DNA of 54,808 nucleotides from Ardenticatenaceae bacterium (GCA_030065875.1 JASJCR010000033.1:1-54808); one strand, 5' to 3'; counted from the first letter of the stretch, positions 42,901 through 52,300 are shown. Program-made: numbers and translations. The notes: generated from the letters alone by a model not told the origin.

Positions 42901-43472
42901 ATGTCGGTGGTATTGGCATACAGGCCGATATCGACTTTGACCTGCGGCCGGGGCCCCAGCGCCCGCATGACAACCCCTGCTCGCGGGTGCTGACGGGCTT
43001 CGGGCACGCTCATCTTTCCCTGAATGGGCATCATGTTGGCAAAGATGTGATCGAGAGAAAGCTGGATCAGCTTGCCGTCTCGATACAGGTACACCTGGCT
43101 GTCACCAACATTGGCGATGTAGAGACGCTGATTGTTGACCACAACGGCCATCGACAGGGTGGTGCTGGCTCCCTGAAATTTGGTCGGGTTGCGCTGCCCT
43201 TCCTGATAAATCATATGGTTGGCCTGCTGAATGATTTGAGTCAACAGGCCGGGAATGTCGCTGGAGTTAGATTCTTGAAGTAAGCGAAAGATGACGTCAA
43301 CCGCTATTTGGGCGGCCCGCTCACCTCGATCGCGGCCGCCAACCCCATCGGCGACTACGGCCACATCGAGCCTTAAACCGGCGCGATTCATGATGGTATC
43401 AGCGCGCACTCGATCTTCGTATACTTCGCGACCACCTAAATCGTAATGGAAGGCGGTTATCATTGCACTCAT
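39999..43472 (-). CDS. PP2C phosphatase fused to FecR-like region and DUF2723 polytopic domain
   Basis: 1157 residues from ATG 43472 (GGAG 8 nt upstream). Part 1 (~1-270) is an active-looking PP2C Ser/Thr phosphatase: VVADGVGG, GASTTLSMAVV, NVGDSQVYL, CSDGLT and DDNVSAAII carry the metal-binding Asp residues. A membrane helix follows (~290-312), then an Ala/Glu coiled stretch, a Pro-Thr linker, a ~200-residue extracellular FecR-like beta region (LILDKGSHIFIETGAYPSG) and a second Pro-Thr linker. Part 3 (~625-1157) is a DUF2723/GT-C-like membrane domain with about ten helices and GYDSAELVTGAYTLGIVHPS near its start. No stop or frameshift interrupts the junctions. The fusion couples dephosphorylation to a putative glycosyltransferase at the edge of the type VII-like locus. 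Confidence 0.88.
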   Translation of the reverse strand: MSAMITAFHYDLGGREVYEDRVRADTIMNRAGLRLDVAVVADGVGGRDRGERAAQIAVDVIFRLLQESNSSDIPGLLTQIIQQANHMIYQEGQRNPTKFQGASTTLSMAVVVNNQRLYIANVGDSQVYLYRDGKLIQLSLDHIFANMMPIQGKMSVPEARQHPRAGVVMRALGPRPQVKVDIGLYANTTDMKLAEKRGRSGIQLKMGDSVLVCSDGLTKIARTGSPYVTEDEIIRVLMNQEGEKAARSLVSFALGRDADDNVSAAIIQTADPSRTKRMQDEARETRRRQTMITGGIVGAVVLIAAIIIGFFIRSGQQTTAQATAEAEALLAEQTRFFEDATAEAVYAEQAIAQTIAAYTPTPTPLPTLTPTPFIAPETGQVAVAFVGPDRIVVRERESVAGGDLPLQLQINHTGGADFKDASLYGFPQTALQVREVTNTSANLILDKGSHIFIETGAYPSGVELNFSQDSQLSSFVFGSCMAADYGATANLLKLSCFEGTCGYFNVAEQNIIPEGSFVEVDLADLTHPVLNTGELSLEEILTYDTFLRGEIGGDGVPDAETCLTRFIPTPTPEPTATIVIPTRTPQPTAPSLYGGEDSGFLPPPGGDLARQNGQDSPPPTQWRGAFFLLAILGLLTSVQFTSPPSKRKIILTAGVIGAFMLAVYGMTLAPSVVGYDSAELVTGAYTLGIVHPSGYPLFLLLGKLFTLLPAGDVAYRVNLMTAVFSALTISGLYLTAFSVTRHVLASALAALMLGVSPYFWSMSVVAEVYTLNTLVTIGAIYFFLGWRENRGDRFLYAGVFCAGLGMTNHVSVIFLAPAVAYLFWEQRRRLSLAKLANIGLLAMIPLILYLYLPLRYAADPSLNYVADYYDVNLTTLRGVLWMISGEAYHIFATGYSAADLLQEAWLFMGQLIESFTPVGFALGLIGLGILLRHKRSTAVFLLLIFCAHTAFYVNYNVIDKHTMFLPSYLIWALWLAVGLKFILEQVRQRINLINFRAAGPILASLPLLFLFWAQWPQNDLSQNQTNVVIAQTIMAEAPSDAVLVADWSTSVVLEYYQLVEAQRTDLKIINRSRYQVATYYDHWKEGEKSHEEILSAVEQEEAVMMGGFSSRPVFQVVSEIDSLYTVNPETMRSADLLQPYQAPTCDPAVHPYELCAP

Positions 43473-43872
43473 GAAGCTGCTCCAAAATGGGTGAGATAAT
43501 TGCAAAACAGCTGGAATTGATCAATAAGAATAAACTGTTGGACGTACTCTGGCAACCAGGTGGCGTGAACTGTTCGTCCTAATTCCCGTTTACCAGAAGC
43601 GGAAAGCGTTTGATAATTGCGTTTACTCAATTGATTTTATTAAATTATTGTGTGGGCGTGAATGAACAATAAAATGTGGCTGAACCTTTCCTGGGTCCAC
43701 CCATCCAGGTTGAAAATGGCGACGCTTTAATATAGCATTGGACATAAGATTTCAACAAGAACCTGATTTACACCTAAAATGAGGTATAGATACCACCATA
43801 CACGTACCCTTTTCCCCATAAATTTTGCTCTGCAATTTGGCGGATCGATCGTAGGGTAGACAGACATCATAA
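43473..43872. other. Divergent intergenic region, no gene seen
   Basis: A 400-nt gap between the divergent phosphatase-fusion and VWA-FHA genes. It is AT-rich in its central part (43616-43745), consistent with promoters for both, but I could not identify a convincing -35/-10 pair. Both ORFs in it are short and lack ribosome sites. Confidence 0.5.
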
Positions 43873-43899
43873 ATGAATGGCAACCGGACATATACGGAA

Positions 43900-46167
43900 A
43901 TGAATCGCAAACAACAAAAAAGCTTTATTTTATTTATCATCATTCCTATTCTCTTATTAACAGGTCTAGTTCAGGCGCAAAGTGTGCCTCCAACCCAGGT
44001 CAGGGTAAATTATCCAGCTGCGGTAGAAACCGAAGATGCTGTGGAACTGAGCGTTTTTTTCACCTTGACCGATGAAGACGGCCGTCCGGTCGTGGTCAAC
44101 TCGATCGATACCTCCACAATCCAGCTGTTTGGGGACACAACGTTATACGACACCGTGGTTGAAAAACCCAGCACGCCGTTTTATGTAGCTCTGGTCCTCG
44201 ACGCCAGCGGCAGCATGTCCGGCGCCATCGATGATATGCGCGCGGCCGCCAAAGAGGCGATTGCCGTAGCCCCACCGGCGGCCCGCTTTGCGGTGATCCA
44301 ATTTAATGAAGAAATTGAGGTGATTCAGGGGTTTACCAACAACACCGACTCCATTAACTTTGCCATCGACCAGGTGGATGACGCACCGTTAGGGACCTGT
44401 CTGTTTGATGCCACCGGCACCGCCATTAACCTATTAAATGAAACGGCCGCTTCACCGGAAGAGCGACGGGCGGTGATTTTGTTTACCGATGGGAAGGATC
44501 AGCTAAGAGTCGGGGACAATACTCCCTGCAGCCGCTCGAACATTGAAGATGTCCTGCGCCTGTCCCGTCAGCCCAACGCGTTTACGGCCATCCACACCAT
44601 CGGGATGGCCAACACCGATGGGGCAGTGAATGCCGCAGAGCTGGAGCGCATGGCTTCCGAAACCGGTGGCTTTTCAGCCATCGGTGTACAGGATTCGCTT
44701 GGGGAGCTCTTCTCCCTGATTATTCAGGGTTTAAACGAACAGTGGGTGGCCCGGGCGCGTATCTTCCCCAAGGCTGGCGAAACTCAGGCTACGCTGGGGG
44801 TCACCCCCCAAAGTGATGGCCCGCAGCTGACCACAACCTTTAACTTCTTCTCAAGCCGCGATTATAATGTGCCGCCTCCACCGGTGGCCATTGCGGTGCG
44901 CTCGCTGCAATATTCAGCCGAAGCGGATTTGTACAATTTGTCACTGGGTATTGGCAGCCCGGAAGTGATTAGCCGGCTGGTGGTCAGCGTTTGGGATGAG
45001 CGACGGGGGGTTCAAATTTCACCGGAATTGGCGTTTGATAACCCATCCGATTCTCAATTTATTGAATTGACGAGTGACGGCTTAGAAGCGGAACGCACCT
45101 ACCTTATTAAGGTTCAGGCGGTGGATGCCAACGGCTTTTTTATCGCTGACGAAGAGGGCAACAGCCTTTTAGCTGAGGTTGAATTTGTGTATGAGCCGCC
45201 CCAGATCATTGCATTGGAGGGGCGGATTGAGTCGATTAGCGCCAACTACGAAACGGCCCAGCTAATTATCGATACGGCGGTAAATGACGAAACGCGCATT
45301 CAAACGTATCAAGGGTTTATCGTGCGCGATGAGACCGGCGAACGAGTCGCTGACCTGCCTCAGCTTCCTTATCCCGGCCGGCAGATTGTGCTGCCGCTTC
45401 CCCCAGCCATCGCTGAGGCTCCCCAGCCGGAGAGCTATCGGGTTACGATCTTCTTGAACGGCACCGCTGGAGAACAGGTTGAACTGCTGTTTGAAGACTT
45501 TAGCCCAATTCCTCCCGCCCCTCCCGGCTTTTTCGCCCGGATTTTAGGGGCTTTGGCCAACCAGCTGTGGATTACCGGGGCGATCGGCGTTATTTTGCTG
45601 GCGGTGATCGGTTTCTTCCTGGTTCGACGGCAGCGGGCCAACAAGCGCCGTGACGGCGTTCCGCCCCCTCCGGTGGCTCAAACGATGGTGTTCTCTCAAT
45701 CGATGATGGACAGCGGATCGTCCTTTGGCGACAGCAGCGGCGGCGGCATGGGCGATTACACGATTGTCGACACGTCGCTGGATGATTTATTTGATGAAGC
45801 GGATATGGGGGATCGCACCGAAATCTTTGACGAAGGGATGATGACCCTGCCTCAGGTGCGAATTCGCGTGACGATGTGCCCCGACACGTCTCTGGTGGGT
45901 CAGGAATTTACCATTTCCCGTTTCCCATTTAGCGTCGGCCGGGAAGGGTGTGATTTAAGCATCAGCAAAGACGGCCGCATTTCACGCCGTCATATGGAGG
46001 TCGGCATTATCGGCACAGACGCCATGATCACCGATCTCAACAGCCGAAACGGCACCTTTCTCAATGACGAGCGGCTGTTTGCCGAACAAACGCGGCCGCT
46101 GCCACCCGGAATCTCTAACGTGAGACTGGGCACCACAACCAGCTTTGAAATCGAGCAAATCAGTTGA
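43900..46167 (+). CDS. Secreted-side VWA domain / transmembrane / cytoplasmic FHA protein
   Basis: 755 residues from ATG 43900, which gives a classic signal peptide (MNRKQQKSFILFIIIPILLL, then TGLVQAQ); ATG 43873 is an alternative. The VWA domain is at ~85-275 with MIDAS LVLDASGSMSG. Beta-sandwich regions follow to ~540, then a membrane helix (~553-575, WITGAIGVILLAVIGFFLV), a flexible linker and a C-terminal FHA domain (~675-745) with SVGREGCDLSI, ISRRHMEV and DLNSRNGTFLN, the residues that bind phospho-Thr. The FHA should be cytoplasmic and the VWA external. It precedes the WXG100 genes and may link phospho-Thr signals to the secretion apparatus. Confidence 0.9.
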   Translation: MNRKQQKSFILFIIIPILLLTGLVQAQSVPPTQVRVNYPAAVETEDAVELSVFFTLTDEDGRPVVVNSIDTSTIQLFGDTTLYDTVVEKPSTPFYVALVLDASGSMSGAIDDMRAAAKEAIAVAPPAARFAVIQFNEEIEVIQGFTNNTDSINFAIDQVDDAPLGTCLFDATGTAINLLNETAASPEERRAVILFTDGKDQLRVGDNTPCSRSNIEDVLRLSRQPNAFTAIHTIGMANTDGAVNAAELERMASETGGFSAIGVQDSLGELFSLIIQGLNEQWVARARIFPKAGETQATLGVTPQSDGPQLTTTFNFFSSRDYNVPPPPVAIAVRSLQYSAEADLYNLSLGIGSPEVISRLVVSVWDERRGVQISPELAFDNPSDSQFIELTSDGLEAERTYLIKVQAVDANGFFIADEEGNSLLAEVEFVYEPPQIIALEGRIESISANYETAQLIIDTAVNDETRIQTYQGFIVRDETGERVADLPQLPYPGRQIVLPLPPAIAEAPQPESYRVTIFLNGTAGEQVELLFEDFSPIPPAPPGFFARILGALANQLWITGAIGVILLAVIGFFLVRRQRANKRRDGVPPPPVAQTMVFSQSMMDSGSSFGDSSGGGMGDYTIVDTSLDDLFDEADMGDRTEIFDEGMMTLPQVRIRVTMCPDTSLVGQEFTISRFPFSVGREGCDLSISKDGRISRRHMEVGIIGTDAMITDLNSRNGTFLNDERLFAEQTRPLPPGISNVRLGTTTSFEIEQIS

Positions 46168-46588
46168 TTTGCCGTGAATCTTCGGGCGATGGAAGTAGGA
46201 CCCCGTTGACAACAGCCGGCCAGATTCTTAAACTGAGAAAGGAGGATGTGCGTTCATGGCGGAGCGCCACCCTCTTTTCTTTCCCGTAAACCACAAAATA
46301 GCGAAAAATCACCTCAAATTGTGTTCTATTTAACACCAAAAATTTATCTTAAATTACATCACGGCTGTAAATCAACTTTGTCACATCTGATAAAGCGGAA
46401 TACGCCAACTATGTGTGTTCAGTGACCCAAGAGATGTTTGCCCTTTCACGACATTGATGTAGAAACTTTCACGCGACGCATGTTGGTTTTGTCATAGAGC
46501 AATTTATCCGGTTCGGGTATTGTTAATTTATCTACGGTTTATTTGGCGTTTCACAACATTCCAAAAATCAATATAAGGAGATGTGAGT
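46168..46588. other. 421-nt gap with a possible terminator, leader of the WXG100 operon
   Basis: At 46240-46285 GGAGGATGTG and CACCCTCTTTTCTTT with an inner GGCGGAGCGCC hairpin could end the VWA-FHA transcript. The remaining ~300 nt is AT-rich and leads to AAGGAG, 8 nt before the first WXG100 start. No further gene is seen. Confidence 0.45.
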
Positions 46589-46891
46589 ATGTTCGATCGT
46601 GTAGAAGCTGATTATGATCAGCTCGACAACATTGCCAACCAGTTTGGCAATCAAGGAAGTGTGCTGCAGGAAATGCTGGCCAAGGTGCAATCCGCCATGG
46701 AAGCATTGACTGACGGCGGATGGGAAGGCCGTGGTTCCGATGCCTTTTACCAGGAGATGGAAGGGGAAGTTCTTCCCGCTTCACAGCGTCTCCAGCAGGC
46801 GATGGAAGAAGCCCAGCGGGTGACCCAGTTCATCAGCCAGACGATGAAGCAAGCTGAAGATGACGCTTGTTCACCGTTCCGCGTACGTTAA
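46589..46891 (+). CDS. WXG100-family protein 1 (canonical WxG)
   Basis: 100 residues from ATG 46589, with AAGGAG 8 nt upstream; a GTG at 46583 is too close to it. It forms two predicted helices around a turn with the WxG motif, GGWEGRG (Trp45, Gly47), exactly mid-protein as in ESAT-6/CFP-10 proteins. These are exported as helical dimers by type VII secretion systems. I see no C-terminal YxxxD/E. It is the first of four tandem small genes. Confidence 0.9.
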   Translation: MFDRVEADYDQLDNIANQFGNQGSVLQEMLAKVQSAMEALTDGGWEGRGSDAFYQEMEGEVLPASQRLQQAMEEAQRVTQFISQTMKQAEDDACSPFRVR

Positions 46892-46923
46892 GTTGAAACC
46901 AGTTTTAGTCTACGGAGGTAAAA

Positions 46924-47217
46924 ATGGCTGAAATTATTAAGATGGATTATGGTCTCATGCAAGAAATGAGCCAGACTTTCCTTCAGGGAGTTGAGCAGCT
47001 GGAAAATACGATGCAGGAAATGCAGAGCGTGGCCAATGCCATGGAAGACGGCGCCCTGCTCGGTCAAGGTGGTGCAAATTTTGTTGACGCCATTCGCGAC
47101 AAATTGTGCCCGGCGATCGCTCGCATGACGGACAAATACAAAGAGTTGTCCGATGACATCCTCAAAGCTATGGATGACATGCAAAGTGCGGACTCGACTT
47201 CAGAGCGGATGTATTAA
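46924..47217 (+). CDS. WXG100-like protein 2 (WxG Trp replaced by Leu)
   Basis: 97 residues with GGAGG upstream. It has the same two-helix design and central turn as its neighbour, but the turn reads DGALLGQGG, so Leu stands where Trp belongs while the Gly is kept. It probably forms a heterodimer with one of the other three, as ESX pairs do. Confidence 0.78.
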   Translation: MAEIIKMDYGLMQEMSQTFLQGVEQLENTMQEMQSVANAMEDGALLGQGGANFVDAIRDKLCPAIARMTDKYKELSDDILKAMDDMQSADSTSERMY

Positions 47218-47246
47218 TAAAAGGAACAGTCAGGAGATAATTAAAA

Positions 47247-47582
47247 ATGATTGCTTCTATTCTACTTAGATTTGCCCGTAAAGTGGTTGAGGGTGTTCTC
47301 AGCCAGCTGGGCGGCTTAATCAATCAGGTAACAGAACAGGCGTTAAATCCCATGAACCAGATGGTTCAGGCGGTCACCGGTGGTGTTTGGGTTGGAAAAG
47401 GCGCTGATGCGTTTGTTGAAGAGGTTCAGGGACTGATGATGCCAGGGACCACTCAAATTACAGAAACCATTGGCATCTTTAGCAAGAACATTTCCAACGC
47501 GGTAGACGTCATTGATCAGGCTGACAGCATGGTTAACAATGCCGTGAACGGCCTTGCTGACGTATTTGGCAGCATTTTCTAA
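47247..47582 (+). CDS. WXG100-like protein 3
   Basis: 111 residues, AGGAG 10 nt upstream. The central turn is GGVWVGKGADAF (Trp48-Val-Gly50), with two flanking helices. The N-terminal helix has a basic extension (LLRFARKVVEG) and the C terminus is hydrophobic (GLADVFGSIF), unlike proteins 1 and 2. Probably a substrate or a partner of the secretion ATPase. Confidence 0.82.
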   Translation: MIASILLRFARKVVEGVLSQLGGLINQVTEQALNPMNQMVQAVTGGVWVGKGADAFVEEVQGLMMPGTTQITETIGIFSKNISNAVDVIDQADSMVNNAVNGLADVFGSIF

Positions 47583-47654
47583 TCGAAATTCCAGGGGCTG
47601 ACGTCCATCGTGAAGTGACGTGGCCAATGATATAAAAAAGGGGAAACTCTAATT

Positions 47655-47957
47655 ATGAATTCTGCACAAGGCGTATATATGGACACTGATGCGGTCCGGA
47701 ATTTCGCAAAGAATTTCCAGTCGATCAGTGAGGTATTAGACGCGGTGGCTAAAGCCATGGAGACCTTATCAAATGTCTTAAAAGCGACCGCATTTGTCGG
47801 ATTGGTAGGCGGTTACGCCGTTGCTCAGGTCATTGACCAAATTCGCCCCCGCATCGAAGAGATGGCGGAGAAGTGCGAAGAGATCAGCGGCGACCTCGAT
47901 GCCTCAGTTGATGCATACGAACGTGGTGACGAACTCGGTTCAACCCGCTTCCACTAA
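47655..47957 (+). CDS. WXG100-like protein 4 with C-terminal YxxxD secretion motif
   Basis: 100 residues. The central turn is FVG (Phe47-Val-Gly49) within a hydrophobic, Gly-rich stretch (ATAFVGLVGGYAVAQVI). The C-terminal helix ends with YERGD (Tyr88, Asp92), matching the YxxxD/E signal of type VII substrates. It is the last gene before a strong terminator. An in-frame ATG at residue 9 is an alternative start. Confidence 0.78.
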   Translation: MNSAQGVYMDTDAVRNFAKNFQSISEVLDAVAKAMETLSNVLKATAFVGLVGGYAVAQVIDQIRPRIEEMAEKCEEISGDLDASVDAYERGDELGSTRFH

Positions 47958-47968
47958 ATTAAAAGTTT

Positions 47969-48006
47969 AAAAGCCGGGCTCTGATTTTTCAGAAGCCCGG
48001 CTTTTG
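47969..48006. terminator. Bidirectional intrinsic terminator
   Basis: AAAAGCCGGGCT pairs with AGCCCGGCTTTT, and the inner CTGA/TCAG extends the stem. Runs of A upstream and T downstream make it usable from both sides, ending the WXG100 operon and the converging pseudokinase gene. Confidence 0.9.
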
Positions 48007-48038
48007 GTTTTCTGTTTGTATTTAGGATCTTTAAAATT

Positions 48039-49145
48039 TTATAGGACAAATTCGTTCAGCGAAACGGCCAGGGCGATTAAGAAGGCGATGGCCAGGGTGG
48101 CAGCAATGACGACCCCAATGGCGCGCTGACTGGGCCAGCGGCTGGTTCTTTCTTTGGGCACATCTTCAAAAACACCGCGCAAGTATTGATAAAATGTGGT
48201 GACGTTTGGGGTGCGCATGCCGGGCTGATGGTTGACGGCATTAATGGCGATTTCAGGGACACTGACCAGGTCCGGCCGATCCATCTCCGCCACTTTGCGC
48301 TTTAGAACGTTTTTGTACACGTCGATATCGCTCATGAGTTTAAAGGTCACCGGTGGTTCACCAACCAGCATTTCGTACATAATCATTCCCAAACCGTATA
48401 CGTCGATGTTGGGATTGGCCGGAATGGAGCGGTTGTTGATCATTTCCGGGGCGGTGTAGGCCGGTGGCACAAACATCGGGTTCCAGTTGAGGCTCAAATT
48501 TTGCGGATCGCTCATGACCCCAAAATCGTGGAGAATGATGCGGGGAATGTTATCCCGGTCAAAACGCACCAGCAGGCTTTCCGGGCTCAAACAGTTGTGC
48601 AGCCGCTGCTTCTTATGCATGTAAGAAACGGCCGACGAAAGACTGATCATAATCCAGCCGATGTGCTTGAACCACGGCTGCGGGTTTTTCAAAAGGAGAT
48701 CGCGCAGCGGCTCAGCGTTGGCCACATACTCAAGCATATAATAATACAGCAGCTTTCCGCGAATCATCGCTTTGCCATAGCTAAACTCGGTCACGTCGGT
48801 GTTAATATGAGATGGGACGATGGTGGGGATAGCCGGATGACCACCGCGATCTTTGTTGGTTTGCACTAAAAATTCGGCTTCGCGCTTGAGCTTTTCTTTG
48901 TTGTATTCGCCAGGATGGGCTACTTTTAAGAACACTTTTTGCCCGTGGTGAACCGCTTCGTAGAGAACGGCCGCGCGCAGGATGATAATCGGCTTAACAA
49001 TTTCAATGTCCCCCAAATATTCTCCGTAATCGAGGATCGTGGGAGATAATTCGGCCGGGCAGTAGGTTTCCTGACACCATAAATTGGTATCCTGCGAGGT
49101 TCTTTCACATAAGAGACAAACTTGTTTCACAGTTGGATTCTCCAA
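48039..49145 (-). CDS. Membrane-anchored pseudokinase with zinc-ribbon-like N terminus (EssB-like role?)
   Basis: 368 residues from TTG 49145, or 363 from GTG 49130, which has GGAG about 9 nt upstream. The N terminus has four Cys (10, 13, 24, 29) spaced like a zinc ribbon. The kinase fold (~45-325) keeps the beta3 Lys (VFLKVA, Lys74), DFG (207-209), APE (232-234) and DVYGLG. The catalytic loop reads HNCLSPES instead of HRDLKPEN, so the catalytic Asp is Cys185 and the metal-binding Asn is Ser190. One membrane helix (343-362) ends the protein. A pseudokinase with a single helix next to WXG100 and EssC-like genes recalls EssB/YukC of type VIIb systems, though the extracytoplasmic domain is missing. 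Confidence 0.86.
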   Translation of the reverse strand: MENPTVKQVCLLCERTSQDTNLWCQETYCPAELSPTILDYGEYLGDIEIVKPIIILRAAVLYEAVHHGQKVFLKVAHPGEYNKEKLKREAEFLVQTNKDRGGHPAIPTIVPSHINTDVTEFSYGKAMIRGKLLYYYMLEYVANAEPLRDLLLKNPQPWFKHIGWIMISLSSAVSYMHKKQRLHNCLSPESLLVRFDRDNIPRIILHDFGVMSDPQNLSLNWNPMFVPPAYTAPEMINNRSIPANPNIDVYGLGMIMYEMLVGEPPVTFKLMSDIDVYKNVLKRKVAEMDRPDLVSVPEIAINAVNHQPGMRTPNVTTFYQYLRGVFEDVPKERTSRWPSQRAIGVVIAATLAIAFLIALAVSLNEFVL

Positions 49146-49376
49146 ATCGATGCCGCTAGTTGGGCAATCATTGCTAAAATTGACTTTAAACCATATTTAT
49201 GAAAAAATTTTTAACATTACGGTACTTGGTTCCCTAGTTGATGTCAAGATACCCGAAACATTTTCCGGAAATAAGGTTATATCTTATTCTTTCACCTGAT
49301 TTTCACCTGTCTACCCTATCACCAGAATGGTCTAAAGGGTATGTTGAGCTCAAATTAACAAAAGAGGAAATGGTCC
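49146..49376. other. Divergent promoter region of pseudokinase and EssC-like ATPase
   Basis: AT-rich 231-nt gap. No consensus promoter pair stands out. The ATPase start ATG 49377 has GAGG about 9 nt upstream; an ATG seven bases earlier is out of frame. Confidence 0.45.
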
Positions 49377-52300
49377 ATGACAGAGCCGGTATATATTGAT
49401 CGACCGCCGAGAATTCAGCCAGAACTCCCATTTGATGTCATTGAAGTGCCATCCCCTCCCGATAAAGATGAGGGGCAAAATAATCGCCTAATCCAGGTTG
49501 CCTTGCCGATGGTGACCATTATTGGCTATATTTTGATAGCTACCCTTGGCGGCAGCGGCCGGAGCCCGGCTATGCTGCTGCCGATGGCCCTTTCTGTCCT
49601 GGCCTCCGTTGGGTTTTCAATTTACTCCTATCGCAAAGAATTAAAGCGCAAAGGGGAGATTGAACGAGCTTACTCCGACCGCCTGGTGGAAATGAACAAA
49701 GAGATGAATAACTATCAGGATATGCAGCGGCGCTTTTACCGCTACAACTATCCTGATGTAGCTTCGACGCTGCGCATTGTGGACAACACCCGTCAGGAAG
49801 CGGTTCGCGATGACCGCATTTTGCGCACCGAATCTCGCCTGTGGGAAAGACGCACCTTTGATAACGACTTTGGCGTGGTCCGGTTGGGGATGGGAACCTT
49901 GCCCTCTACCGTTCTGTATGAAATCAAGGAAGAAGAGAACTTTGACGACCCTCAGATGCGGGAAGCCCGTAAATTGGCCGAGGATTCAAAATTTGTCAAC
50001 GACATTCCCATTATCGTCAATTTCCGCCAGAAGCTGGAGGAAAAAGGGGATGAGGATGATGAGAGCGACGAAAACGTCGATGAAGAGCAATCGCCGGTCA
50101 CGCCGGTCACCCACGCGATGGGCATCGCCGGGGACAAAGAAGCGGTGTATGGCTTTACCCGCGGTATGCTGCTCGACTATGCGGTTTTTCATGCGCCAAT
50201 GGATGCTCGCCTCTTTATCCTGGCCAAAAGTCAGGAGCAGTGGGCATGGACAGAGCGCCTGCCGCACAGCCTGGATGATGACACCACCACCTATCGCTGT
50301 TTTGTAGAGGATGCGGAAGAAGACGAAGAGGAAGTCCGCTTTGATGAAGATGACGAGGGGATCGTCGTTGATTTTCTCGAAGGGATCCGCAAGACCCTGG
50401 CTCAGCGCAAGCTTCGTCTGTCGGAAAATGACGAAAATAACACCTCCACGGCCGATCCTACCCTGCCTTTTAATTTGCTCATCGTCGATTTGATGGACGT
50501 CGGTGAAGAAGAAGGCCCCCTGAGCGACCTGGAATCGGACGCTGCGATCTCCATTATTCTGGAGGAGGGAAGTGTGCTGGGTGCGGCGGTCGTTTTCCTC
50601 GTGCCCGAACGGGCCAAAGTTCCCAGTGGCTGTCACTCAGTTATCGAAATTGAGTTTACCGATCGGGAAACCGGGGGCAGTCAGCCCAAACGAGGTCTTT
50701 ACTTCCGCTATGCGGAAATTGGGGTCAATACCCATCGCTACGTGGGTGATGCGGACGCCATCCCCAAGCTGGAAATTATGAATCAGCTGGCGATGATGCT
50801 GGCGCAAATGGATGTTCGACAAAGTTTTGGGGCGAATTTGACCAAGGTCGTTCCCTTTCTGGAGCTGATGGGGTTCTCGTCGCTCGACGATTTGCGCGAT
50901 CAAACCCGTGTTAAGTGGCGCGAAAGCATCAAATCGGATAATTCCGACTGGCTGCGCTCAAAAATCGGCCGCATGTCCGGGAACAAAGCCCGCACCCTGG
51001 TGTTCTCAGCCAAGCGCGACGGGGTACACGGGATGGTAGCCGGGTCGACAGGCTCTGGTAAATCGGAGTTGATGATCTCGATGATCGCGGCGATGGTAGT
51101 CACCTATGACCCGTCCGTTTTAAATTTTGTGCTGGTGGATTACAAGGGTGGTGGGGCGTTTAAAGGGTTTGACAACATGCCCCACTGTGTGGACATCATC
51201 ACCAACCTCGAAGGGGATGCCGTGACCCGCATGTTTACGGCGATTACTTCGGAAATGCAGCGGCGGCAGAAGCTCAACGCGGATACCGGCACTAAAAATA
51301 TTGTTGACTATCGTCAAAAAGGGCTGCACGAAACGCACTCCCCCTATCCGTTTTTGTTTATTATCATCGACGAGTTTGCGGAAATGATCGCCGATCGGCC
51401 GGAATATCGGTCCGAGCTGGAAAGCATTACGCGCGTTGGCCGGGCGCAGGGTGTTTCGCTGCTGCTGGCCGCTCAGCGTCCGACCGGGGTCACCGACCAG
51501 ATGCGGTCAAATATCAAATTCCGCATTTCTTTACGGGTGGAAACACCGACCGAAAGCCGCGAAATGCTGCGGCGCAATGACGCGGCGTTTTTGCCAAGCA
51601 ACATCCCCGGCCGTGGATATCTTCAGGTTGGCAACGAAGAAATTGAGCTCATTCAATCGGCATACACCGGTGAAAAATACATCGATCCGCGCAAAGACCA
51701 CAACCAGCCGGTTTTGTGGCCGGACCGCCAGGACATCATATTTGACGCGGCCGACGATCAGGAGCCGCCAATTTTATACAAAGCGATTGTCGACTTGCTC
51801 GAAGAGCTGTCCACTGAAGAAAATCGGCCGAAACAGCGCGCTCCCTGGCCGGATTTCCTGTCGCATCAATTAACCCTTTCTGAACTGCTGATTTCGCCCG
51901 ATCCCCGGGCCGAGGCGATCACTTCTGTGGAGTATTTGGCCAGTGAAGATTTCATCACGCTCGGCCGTGAGGCGGAAGCGGTGTTAACCCTCAATCCATC
52001 GGTCAACAAATGGGATAATGGGGAGAATGGGTGGTATGAAGACGATCTCGACTGGGGTCAATACGCCATGCGGCCGGTGGTTGGCCTGGTTGATAACCCG
52101 TATGCGGCCAATCAGGTGCCTTTGGTTGTTGATTTGCCAAAGGGGCACGTCATTATATTCGGGGCATCGGGCTGGGGAAAAACCACCTTCCTGCGGTCGC
52201 TGGTGGTCAGCCTGGCCGCGACCCATTCACCCAATCAGGCCCATATTTATGTTTTAGACCTCGGCGGCCGGAATTTGACCATCCTCAACGAACTGCCCCA

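Noticed and set aside
48039..49145. Active Ser/Thr kinase
   Set aside because: The catalytic-loop Asp and Asn are replaced (HNCLSPES), so a pseudokinase is the better call.
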